Shown here: one piece after another, positions 38,701 through 42,399 of the stretch | Position numbering within the stretch: position 1 is the first letter of the stretch | Layout of the letters: each line of letters opens with the position of its first letter | Origin: an uncultured Clostridia bacterium | GTDB lineage: Bacteria; Bacillota; Clostridia; Christensenellales; UBA1242 | DNA length: 49,282 bases | Assembly (NCBI GenBank): GCA_944384415.1 | Contig: CALWTF010000013.1 | Coordinates: forward strand, 1-49,282 | Direction: 5' to 3' | Notes under the pieces: generated by a model | Databases searched by the model: none | What the model was told of the DNA's origin: nothing | What the model saw: only the letters and a program-made list of their open reading frames with translations | Program-made: the position numbers and the translations under genes

Positions 38701-41174
38701 CTTGAACCAGTTACTGATGTAACATTTTGTCCGTTTAATTGAACTACCGAGTTTTGAACATTTGTGTTTAATAATGTCCAAACCGTTGAACTAGATTTTA
38801 TTGTACTAAAAGTAGGGTTAACAATTGCATTTATAGTAACCTCACAACTAGCCAAATCATAATAGCTATCAGTTGTTCCAATTAAAAGTTTAGTAAAGTT
38901 TTCACTTACTTCAAAACTTGTAATAGGAACATAAACAGTAACTTCAAAAGTTAATGTTACTTTTGATTTTTCACCATTGTTATTATATAATGCATTTCCA
39001 GCATCATTTAATCTGTCATAATAAACATCAACAGTAATATTTACAGTTCCCGAAGAATAAGCAGTAATCAACAAACGATTCAAATTTTGAGTTGAAACAT
39101 CAACTAAACCTGTATTATCACTTGTTGCATTTATTGATACAACATTTGCATTAGAAGGATATGCTACTAAATCAATTGAAACCCTGTTTCCTTGTGAAAC
39201 TGTTATAGAACTTAATGTTTGTATTGTTTCATCGCCTAGCTCAAAATCAGAAAATTCACTGTCAGCAACAATTTCACCTTGGTCAGTTACATCAACATCA
39301 ATAATCATTGCACCCATAACATTAAGAACTGTCAAACTAAATTCGCAAGTGTAACCAGAACCAGCAATCATTCTAATTTTAGAACTTCCTGGTTTAACAG
39401 CAAAAATCTGAAAATTCCCCTCAGGGTTAACAGGACCAACAGTAAAAATATCTTCATTTAATGATTGAACAGTAACATCAGCTTTATTAGCTGTTGATGG
39501 AGTAACACTATAATTAATTGTTTTATTCAAAAAATTACCGTGAACATTATATTCGTCCATTTGCAAGTAAACAGTGTTAGTATTTTGGTCCATTGATGTA
39601 GCTGAAAGTGTAATTCCAGTAATACCCTTTCCTAAAACAACTTCAAAATTACGAGTAAGTGATGTAGTAAACAAATCATTTTCATCTGTTGCAACAGAAA
39701 CAACACGAATTAACAAAATACCATTAATATCACTATTTTTTAATGACCATAACAAAGTTTGTCCACTTTCAAATTCAAGCCCATCATCAGTACTCCATTC
39801 ATCTAATGTATAAGTTTGATTTGTTCCTTGCACACTAATTTGAACATATTCAGTAACACCAGTTCCCGAAATATATTTATCACCAGCATTTGAAACAACT
39901 TCAAGTCGGTATTTACCTTTTCCAGTGCTAAATTGATTTAAGTTAATTTTAATTGGCGTTCCTTTAACCGTTCCATAATATGTATCATAAACATTTGCGG
40001 TATACATATCTTGGCTTTGACTATCATTAAAAGTTATGCTTTTTGGATAGTCAACAATAAAAACTGTTAAATCAGTTGAATAAACTGGTGAATTTAAAAT
40101 TCCTTTAAACGAAATTGAAAAAGTTATTTTTTTACCATCAACTGCCGATGACAATCCTCTAATTAAAAATTGGTTGTCAAGTTCGGTTTCACTTATGGCT
40201 AAAATATTGTTTATAACATTTTCTTCTTCTGAACTAAAAGAGAACTCAAGTTCATCAATACCATTACTTTCATAGTTAATTTGAATTATAGCAGAGTTAG
40301 CACCCTGAACAGTTTGGTTTTTGATTAATTCAAGTTGAGTAATTGGTAAACTTTGAGTAGAAACTAAATCTTCACGAGATAAATTAACTGTTTCTGGATT
40401 AATAGCATCGTATACACGCAAAAACACTGAAGTTTGTAAATCGGTGTTTTCAGGGTCATCAGCACTTGCAACTTTTAACTCAATTAACCCATCTATTACA
40501 TCAGCCCTACTAGGAATTGTTATTGCATCAAGCGATTCATAAACCTGTTCACCAATAGTATAGGTTAAATTTGGAACAGTTGCATTTCCAGGTGTAAAAT
40601 CAAACAATTGATATGGGTCTAACGATACAGTGCTTTCAGCAGGAACACCCTGATAAGATGTGTTGCCTGTGTCATCTATAACCCCAGTTTTACCTTTTGC
40701 TTTAACCTCAATAGCAGGAAGATAAATGTTAACATAAAGCCTTTGAAAAATACTACTATCTTCTGCACAACAAATGTCAACATAAACACTGTTTTCAACA
40801 TAGGTTGGAGCAAGTGCCTGCAAAACAATTGTAGATTTATTATTTTTTTGATTAAAACTGTTTTGGATATATGTTACTTTTGATGGGTCGCTACTTATAA
40901 CTGTAACTTCTCGAGAAACAGTATCAGCACCTCCAGTAACTTCAACACTTAATGTAGCATTAGCATTACTTGTAAGTTGACTAAGCTCATCATATTCCAT
41001 TGTTAAAGTTGTTTGAAGTTTATCATCAACCAAAGAAATTTCAGTTTCTCCAACTCCAGTAATATTAACTTTCATTCCATCTCTTGGATTACCGCAAGCA
41101 GTAAAACCAACAACAGAAATCAAGCACATAATAAAACATAAAATTACACTTTTAAATATACTAAAATTTTTCAC
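23706..41174 (-). CDS. Giant lipid-anchored surface protein (5822 aa) with Ig-like regions and GLUG-type repeats
   Basis: A single 17.5-kb frame with no interruption. It starts at GTG 41174 with AGGAG 7 nt upstream. A signal peptide (hydrophobic core 9-25) ends at FTA|C with Cys27 as the lipid attachment site. Residues about 30-1000 are Ig/BIG2-like beta domains (for example VSQGNRVSIDLVAYPSNA near 665). Six modules then begin with a Y/PxIxxxxdL segment and a DGxGxxI turn, near residues 1021, 2476, 2986, 3635, 4501 and 4741, each leading into GLUG-type repeats (GGxxGxNxGxI, over 40 in total). A second Ig-like block covers about 1640-2460. Residues about 4900-5680 are the densest GLUG array, and a short cap ends in CGSYEYLS. 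There is no LPxTG anchor or protease domain, although modules of this design occur N-terminally in Zmp and IgA1 proteases. An adhesin or binding role is likely by inference. Confidence 0.88.
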   Translation of the reverse strand: MKNFSIFKSVILCFIMCLISVVGFTACGNPRDGMKVNITGVGETEISLVDDKLQTTLTMEYDELSQLTSNANATLSVEVTGGADTVSREVTVISSDPSKVTYIQNSFNQKNNKSTIVLQALAPTYVENSVYVDICCAEDSSIFQRLYVNIYLPAIEVKAKGKTGVIDDTGNTSYQGVPAESTVSLDPYQLFDFTPGNATVPNLTYTIGEQVYESLDAITIPSRADVIDGLIELKVASADDPENTDLQTSVFLRVYDAINPETVNLSREDLVSTQSLPITQLELIKNQTVQGANSAIIQINYESNGIDELEFSFSSEEENVINNILAISETELDNQFLIRGLSSAVDGKKITFSISFKGILNSPVYSTDLTVFIVDYPKSITFNDSQSQDMYTANVYDTYYGTVKGTPIKINLNQFSTGKGKYRLEVVSNAGDKYISGTGVTEYVQISVQGTNQTYTLDEWSTDDGLEFESGQTLLWSLKNSDINGILLIRVVSVATDENDLFTTSLTRNFEVVLGKGITGITLSATSMDQNTNTVYLQMDEYNVHGNFLNKTINYSVTPSTANKADVTVQSLNEDIFTVGPVNPEGNFQIFAVKPGSSKIRMIAGSGYTCEFSLTVLNVMGAMIIDVDVTDQGEIVADSEFSDFELGDETIQTLSSITVSQGNRVSIDLVAYPSNANVVSINATSDNTGLVDVSTQNLNRLLITAYSSGTVNITVDVYYDRLNDAGNALYNNNGEKSKVTLTFEVTVYVPITSFEVSENFTKLLIGTTDSYYDLASCEVTINAIVNPTFSTIKSSSTVWTLLNTNVQNSVVQLNGQNVTSVTGSSITIKTKNMTAQQDTIYVYLIASITDLNQTRTQKITVEINRLVSLSMLNVPGYDDEQGYYFEESKGFSEPDSANIKQSQTIETIVYGSSGKSPTNDNLEYIIFKANPNNNWETTDLTVAEATGKYCETAFLKVNASTGKYEIVPRKAGYAVVYVVPQSILTQVSSSIYSSEILDNMIRTGQPVKKLKVTMSDGSQTSPYRIYDAEDLAAMASEGGINKHFCLMNSIDMSSYFAKLERNNQTWQSIGTVGNPFTGSLKTWDNMGADTNPEQLIISGWVLKAKSDLLSNGGNGSYFGIFGSVGESAVIKDIFFDISTVNYEHIAGEDNPNSYYGVLAGEFKGQLVDVDVTVHSFVIKGTSSQLIYSGLFGRTAMTGPNSYLANVNVNYKDISIVGENGNNMVITFGGISGYNEGRINISNEDLSSSVTINLTAEKLNRLSSSNYFGGVVGLNSIDTANAAQQTQRVIEYVSSSGVLNVPYATSAGGIVGCNYGTIQYCSSSVQIINALDMGGIAGRSKSPNPIYKCSYEIFECENGLPSLYSEGLVDTGISVGGIVGRFMNDASDAGAPTYCMVKSYTDADVIDVSVKGSDIYVGGLIGFIIGTGNINILGSFADLKMFAETTVASTRVGGLVGYFSGQSGNNLTISNSYSKGKIETTGSSLGIRIGQFVSYVNTEVVIQESYSALIAIEQGVQTYRTVGRDGITDDYSSVVVLAEVDGNIDSSLISTTEQDDVYYLKSEQMKGSNLTNYNFMFGGTSPNWIAIDEFENTNDGFPVIAFNRTTEQLYPLIPTAFSFEALEFSILNDSMMINHIQNIPTAKNAIVIMKGVQQVFDISDLFRSIISPSTLTAGNTPVSITSSNSNIVLIQSAIYLDDFKIIVQDTGTVILTVKSPRNNNAVGYLQICVVEAFDDWLLFESEDKNTDTNENSLQNDDYKNLTIKLGETIQTFTKFLINDNVVNEVNGGLAFVVTDPTILEIGGVSYESATYNSIPVYIAYVSGTMLTTMETLVATTSSPMIVLPYLKVLVFEEDNVTSAYHNVLLLDESILLQLEIVIYEGANSTTTTVGGTEQEPNVIEASDEQKFDVIMQTDSPYDKNVGSAVVVEKYDTVSESWVNIYYNQIISNGSTEQDYTKAIENGDYFEIIFTTPNLTDYGFSQSFSFALKLDYIRELTVTEKYRARFFSFYTGYDEYPSTKAEVYWNVVPQGVNDLIIHHYSDAEITGNYLINAGEKPTETIIAGEYGLLNIMISPEYAYYDTIEVVSSVAENDAISFDQRVLVETVVDGNREIRYLPYQAGVNLIENGISLVKVSSQNATTGEYSFDGNLWLRTVISSAITTNATFDITVTVKREGQIIKQSVLTVTVDKVVDLSLDFYSYHETYSTAYIAAGTGGSGQSTWNKNELVITTIGDFNSLKVNIAGDDLPKGLSIERTNGKYYVVLSSANALEQLGKSFRIQVVGTKILNGMEKTIRKSLQFNVVNFVLADNLVVENAEDGSYSAVYITGERYDLVVKKDLSRVSYNSIFETAIDAFFNQINGYTNSVNDLRLSWQYIDTTTNPSTIKSTGYYNPRDNMTSPTYLNDSFYIEWIDQNNADYTNGFKIVPKKYGSVETLILYVPFMYDENGSLYFYRGDEDSFVRSTQISLTFIQRSSLENPTPIYNESQLLMMEPNQHYILMKDLSFVNTTWTPITTAIASLDGNGRSINIGLLNTTNITNFGLFDTIAAGSVIKNLTVVYQKISANDLDLSEVSSFNFGGLASINNGIINNCVVKRLNNDNSAFTINNNAGATNSNTHNIAGFVATNDGDISNSRVENFSITVGWGNLAGFVVTNESDATISSSYYAGMGSINSARGTLRNNGDIPRGGSEIDSDLLTTSGFVGFNNGSIYTSYVGGAFTSLDENQNIVLATNDDGSTLANSLSRDARIYCNYFASGFVYQNSGDIADCYSGLYINCGNDCCGFVYDNTVSGTVARCYSVSLLSQSSSSKTPFIGTTDMGTGQTKVNNANTDSDAFNSCFFYDFGCPDSVLKNEVAKPLTIAQFINQDGNELSAWQNYSVSRMSDSADGQEFTGVWTFVQNNNAYFNTANFNKNLGPQLVSANVISQVDPNAGSLNAGYLMQNLDLNNSKYDEETGKMIYSYNYSMSNEVSVVSTGSNGKSATYFTPFIITSAEQLNALLVNNNNGDNPNVASTYNSSWFRLATDIDLSEIREGSEGLLNTITTNFAGNFDGNGHTISGLEIVSESQSGETGGVNTQNIGLVATVFSRNNSLGTFKNLNIELDDISASLIPNVGTLAGTANDAYLFNLSVTGNDVLVTGRNNVGGLVGKFIGTSRANNLTASVNVRSVYGAPNSSQDVASGLIYNADLLRMFETQTMVDGLPVNCTYEDISGMVNSDSVVAYAGGLFGIIDIQPYEGCLNIDSFALNSSLVANLKAEGAVYVIGSTAGGVSGLIGASTVLNFGKKEVVNNSYINSSRYSGGLIGENHGYIRYSEVYYEDKIQNEVNSARIGEVVASSQINFFRGSSIAVGGLVGLNYGMTLDDIQTGNIYCSNTRIRVVNTSASIIGGVVGAGIGGSSTASFATGTVKGSQGAYVGGFYGSVTTLETAIDVDLKLLSDPFGNSGISGETFDDETKSNLLQQSALATYSIANNNWAAEDFNYYNNLTVYKGYIGGFAGYVSNNGDALSTVHTSYIPEEGMPDVAPTPIAYSSETNFFVNVIYNQVINRGEIASNDQEINIAGATSFELFAVGNISKVDNEEIDFAKGLNRHYMQSSDGQNRMYGNWAKYSYSRDENGNFVYDGYGSVVFDRDTVPDVIEISTISDIRTVLMWELDASYILLNDINCEGQSFMIGQLDTPFTGTLDGAGYTIYNFTLNTNVASAGFFSYTKNAYIHDLNFFNIQIDAQRSILGESQVGVVAGKAIDTTMERIEVLETFNEENIRSTITSNYTYIGGLVGYAYCDEPDVENYYNTCFSTVDIKSISSDKKGVSIGGVFGYVQGQSSTGDVKQTIEGEVFTNSTFIEKTGYTGTINVQGANNGIYLGGFAGHIAYTSISQCYSYADIYTFNLKNSTSAGIYAGGFAGYIEQGFNFKVATSGELQISTGTNVSLTTRPINLGGFAGVALTEVHTASVATNLSFDSTSTWSLSSKQQVSKILYDLNDTTINTQQNIGGFAGVIGMEGAVNSDQYFNILVTTTIYNLTNLARVDSWAFASDYLPNSDNLNFEYLTVDTYLSNVSGNNFAKYGVNMVDSYDLLTQNWQGRYLVVASGAVIGGTQEKYFYRTESGEVWYPQIQFEGTVDASDPTGTTTDLTGTNFEKYYNYYGRFVGQEHGDKMYPILLGAGYNSIETTIQNSANGEYKFYYQMTDWIKDMTNVAPFDFYGYYNGGGTIVKSVTSYDFLFGKTPDYASSTQMGIFNNILNESKNADATKYPYGSVISGVNHMGVSISFTSAVNSDINFGIIVAGTLESKSFVYGCNTAGFIEITKNDTHTANIAGIVNNCEGQLVSCSSSIDFIATGTANFNVGGLVANMSSENIYGLTNCYFSGTILNNAGNAKIGGVVANAEKDGSAIPLYARNVYTTGEITNKNDSAKYNVFVANASSIATSSGDLYYESATLATGDTVLSGINAFYTIQHRSGDLSQRLENNFVGNAWEVRDQYNYAYPVLSYTQCNNYNELLTNTGSGVESNPFMLRNAGAVIWALKYGTKGVYYQLEKDVEYSQISEALTMSNITLNEISFKGNLLGAGYSVLGATDRLMNSVQVDASIDSLGFENVSTANVLLATVNSGNITGCYVDSANNSVSLVQTNNGLIKDCLTEGAKFNTDGAGVLSTSYSSTSSELSNMNTYDKCFENSLNMDFYRIWSFIPLNTSPTASISSITGKVFLRAFIDDWLSTDLSTEIFNEYQNAVVSVDSTTGRTTVSNLRVTSVKSLTRISQYINRNSSVEFRYEITLDSTSYNFEGKRFEPIGAGISNLDMIVQGNDAIIYNAVFDDVNNYGITGMFGRLSFSSQIENITFNNISVNSSGNAAVLSSVNLGKVTGVTVKNSWISSTEDNTGGLIALNSGGFVKDCVVESCYIDSLKGNVGGLIGQNVGNSSVEESLVGDSATVDTTYNKVLNSAINKFASLSREISVANWDNMVNIGGFVGLHQDYTSGAITNETIIQNAIVDNTSVVGYQKVGGFAGYSNQEINGVEIKTSNGTLVTNGVSTLTKSGYTSEQIGGVCGYSSGYIVSASVGVGVYAPNANKVGGLIGYNEGSQVSKSSITQGVSLEGNDYVGGLVGLDENGIIGYDSSTNKNTISNGVIIIANNNYVGGLVGNAKGTSINYADITGLSTKTVKVSGNNLVGGIVGHDENAIINQIAVSYIDVTGSGNYISGGIGQTTTTKFTNSTIANANITATSETANYVGGVAGEATKQTSIEYYISNVIIDYSSVNATAGKTEYVAGFVGKLGSIIEPSTGTSRARVVNVNVNEQSEYVGGFVGYNNGTINNSYAEYGRTVNASYQESKLVGGYSWIGGFVGYNNGTINNSTVSNTLMNVNANGIYIGGFVGENALNATIDGSSNNNGNANNALTINAHHWIGGFVGYNKGQISGATVQDTSIIGKYYIGGFAGYNTGTITSSIISDMQTNSGSVTAQGDTSTAEFTWNAYAGGFVGYNDGTVSNSRLNYLASVIGRQAGSSSATEHMGYLKYIGGFAGFNNGVLNTVYSAVAGDIKGYEYVGGIAGQNDGTITATGNTSTADLSDWTVNASGTIKAQGVIGGITGYNNGTVEHCYSKASANIKGVLLDSTYEWAKSITGSTELYDNDNCSVNTYVVGGIVGYNANKVDHVESATNITAGSMIGGVIGVNAKTATRISIAAVSPDVTITAYGAYFVDTLYWDIATKPAPDWLVINHTINDDNSVYDNFYSLANDANGVLFNATSFTSWVRNDANPKAGILLGISTLIGIQNSTASSTFINRNTYAVITTVANFINIAHNLWVEDINRGRHMGNQEEGAVCGSYEYLS
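24170..26480 (-). repeat. Dense GLUG repeat array in the giant lipoprotein
   Basis: About twenty repeats of the form (I/V)GG(F/L/I)(V/A)GYNxGxI occur every 30-60 residues here. At DNA level some copies are very close: the 29 bases at 25144-25172 recur identically at 25258-25286, 114 nt (38 codons) apart, suggesting recent duplication or gene conversion. Confidence 0.85.
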
Positions 41175-41224
41175 AGTTAAACTCCTATTTTTATCTTGTG
41201 AATTTTGCAGTTAAATATAACTAT

Positions 41225-41246
41225 TTGTCGAAAAAATTATCAACAA
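41225..41246 (-). promoter_or_regulatory. Leader stem-loop of the giant mRNA, containing a 0A-box sequence
   Basis: TTGTTGA and TCGACAA pair (one G-U) around an 8-nt loop, about 10 nt from the predicted mRNA start. The plus-strand heptamer TGTCGAA at 41226-41232 is a perfect 0A-box match. It could be a Spo0A site or simply one arm of the hairpin. Confidence 0.4.
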
Positions 41247-41262
41247 TTTAATACACATAATA

Positions 41263-41291
41263 ATTCTACAAATTATTCAAAAACAAGTCAA
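41263..41291 (-). promoter_or_regulatory. Promoter of the giant lipoprotein gene
   Basis: On the minus strand, TTGACT (41291-41286), a 17 nt spacer and TAGAAT (41268-41263); leader about 82 nt. A weaker alternative (TTGATA, 18 nt, TATATT at 41243-41214) lies closer to the start codon and spans the 0A-box sequence. Confidence 0.7.
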
Positions 41292-41306
41292 ATAAAAACA
41301 CAGTTT

Positions 41307-41334
41307 TTCCATATTTATAAAATATGGAATTTTT
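41307..41334 (+). terminator. Hairpin with T tract between divergent promoters
   Basis: TTCCATATTT (41307-41316) and AAATATGGAA (41320-41329) form a 10-bp stem with a 3-nt loop, followed by five T residues on the plus strand. No plus-strand gene precedes it. It would stop antisense transcripts leaving the giant gene's 5' region, or insulate the small-RNA promoter. Confidence 0.55.
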
Positions 41335-41382
41335 ATAATTTACATTGCAAAATATTTTTTGTTAAAAAACATAAAAAAATGT

Positions 41383-41412
41383 TTGACAAATCAAAAATAA
41401 TTATGTTAAAAT
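41383..41412 (+). promoter_or_regulatory. Strong promoter of a putative small RNA
   Basis: Perfect -35 TTGACA (41383-41388), 18 nt spacer and TAAAAT (41407-41412; TTAAAA at 17 nt is an alternative). The next annotated gene on this strand has its own promoter more than 400 nt away, behind a terminator. Confidence 0.65.
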
Positions 41413-41418
41413 TTTTAT

Positions 41419-41540
41419 GCTTTTTAAAGCAGTTAAAATTTAATAAATTGTCTTTAAAAAACAAATTTTCCCCAGTTTGAAATGGCTTTAATAAGCCATT
41501 ATCAAAAAAAATACCTGCTATTAGGTAGGTATTTTTTTAT
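41419..41540 (+). ncRNA. Putative small regulatory RNA, about 120 nt
   Basis: Between a strong promoter and a clear terminator there is no ORF with a ribosome-binding site. The predicted RNA starts with a small stem (TGCTTT/AAAGCA, 41418-41431), has a single-stranded A/U-rich region with a CCCC motif (41470-41473) that could pair with G-rich ribosome-binding sites, then an 8-bp stem AATGGCTT/AAGCCATT (41481-41500), and ends in the terminator stem. It matches no RNA family I can name. It is transcribed away from the giant lipoprotein gene. Confidence 0.5.
41507..41540 (+). terminator. Terminator of the putative small RNA
   Basis: AATACCT (41510-41516) pairs with AGGTATT (41527-41533) around a 10-nt loop, followed by a T run; an alternative inner stem ACCT/AGGT exists. 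Confidence 0.8.
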
Positions 41541-41819
41541 TTATTTTACTCACAAAAACAAAGGTTTTTTAAAATCAAATTTTTAATTATAAAATATCAA
41601 CATTTTTTAATTAATTTTTAGCTTAAAATTGTTTTAAATTTTGTTATAAAAAACATATATATTTTTTAACATTTTTTTACTTTTTTATTTTTAATAAATA
41701 ACTGAATATTAATGTTTATTTATTTCAATATTTTAATAATTATATTTTAATCACAAAAAACAGATTAAATTACGGTTTTTTTATAAATTATTTTAAATAT
41801 TTTTTGCATTTTTATTTTA

Positions 41820-41848
41820 TTGACTTTTATCAATTATCAAATTATACT
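41820..41848 (+). promoter_or_regulatory. Promoter of the Imm50-like gene
   Basis: TTGACT (41820-41825), a 17 nt spacer and TATACT (41843-41848), with a start near 41855 and AAAGGA before the ATG at 41880. The 280 nt between the small-RNA terminator and this promoter are plain A/T-rich sequence. Confidence 0.7.
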
Positions 41849-41879
41849 TAAATATAACACTAAAACAAAAGGAATTTTT

Positions 41880-42269
41880 ATGGAAAATTTTGAACAATTA
41901 AAAAATGATATATTAAATTTTTTTGGATATTTACCAACATTTCACGATGATGTAATAAAACAAATTAATTTTAATAATAATGTTTTAACCTTTACAATAA
42001 CAACAAAAAATAATATATTAACAAAATGGGTATTTGAAAAACACCCCGAAGCAAAATTAATTGAAACAACTTTTAAATTTGAAAATTTAAGCATAAAACC
42101 TACTCAACAACAATTAGAAGAAATAAACAAAAATAATTGTTTAGCAAAATTTAGTTTTAAACCAACTGAAGATAATAATATTTTAGTGTGTATAATCTTT
42201 TTATGGGGCGAGTATGATTTAATTTTTACTTGCAAAAGTGGAAAAGTGGAAATCAAATCAATTACATAA
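41880..42269 (+). CDS. Small protein resembling the Imm50 immunity family
   Basis: 129 residues, soluble, no signal peptide. The segment FFGYLPTFHDDVIKQINFNN (14-33) resembles the characteristic start of Imm50-type immunity proteins, where a G.(W)PSFHDAE block precedes a beta-strand. Alternating beta-strands follow (VLTFTITTK, ILVCIIFLWG, YDLIFTCK), again as in that fold. Proteins of the family neutralise toxins of polymorphic systems or are solitary. No toxin gene is recognisable next door. The ATG at 41880 has AAAGGA at 7 nt; the longer in-frame start at 41820 coincides with the promoter. The assignment rests on pattern only. Confidence 0.5.
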   Translation: MENFEQLKNDILNFFGYLPTFHDDVIKQINFNNNVLTFTITTKNNILTKWVFEKHPEAKLIETTFKFENLSIKPTQQQLEEINKNNCLAKFSFKPTEDNNILVCIIFLWGEYDLIFTCKSGKVEIKSIT

Positions 42270-42359
42270 TATTAAAATTTTATATATAAATTTATAAAAT
42301 TTTAATTATTTTTTGCATTTTTTTTGAAAACTATATATATTTTTTAATATTAACAATAA

Positions 42360-42388
42360 AAAACACCACTTATTTGAAGTGGTGTTTT
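42360..42388. terminator. Bidirectional terminator between convergent genes
   Basis: AAAACACCACTT (42360-42371) and AAGTGGTGTTTT (42377-42388) form a perfect 12-bp stem with a 5-nt loop. Confidence 0.9.
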
Positions 42389-42399
42389 ATATAAACTAA

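Noticed and set aside
39574..39813. Plus-strand ORFs inside the two giant genes (several of 60-150 codons)
   Set aside because: All lack ribosome-binding sites and lie antisense to continuous coding sequence with domain repeats; they are frame shadows.
41482..41583. Small ORF inside the putative small RNA (starts MALISHY)
   Set aside because: It has no ribosome-binding site, its start lies in a stable stem, and its frame runs through the terminator.
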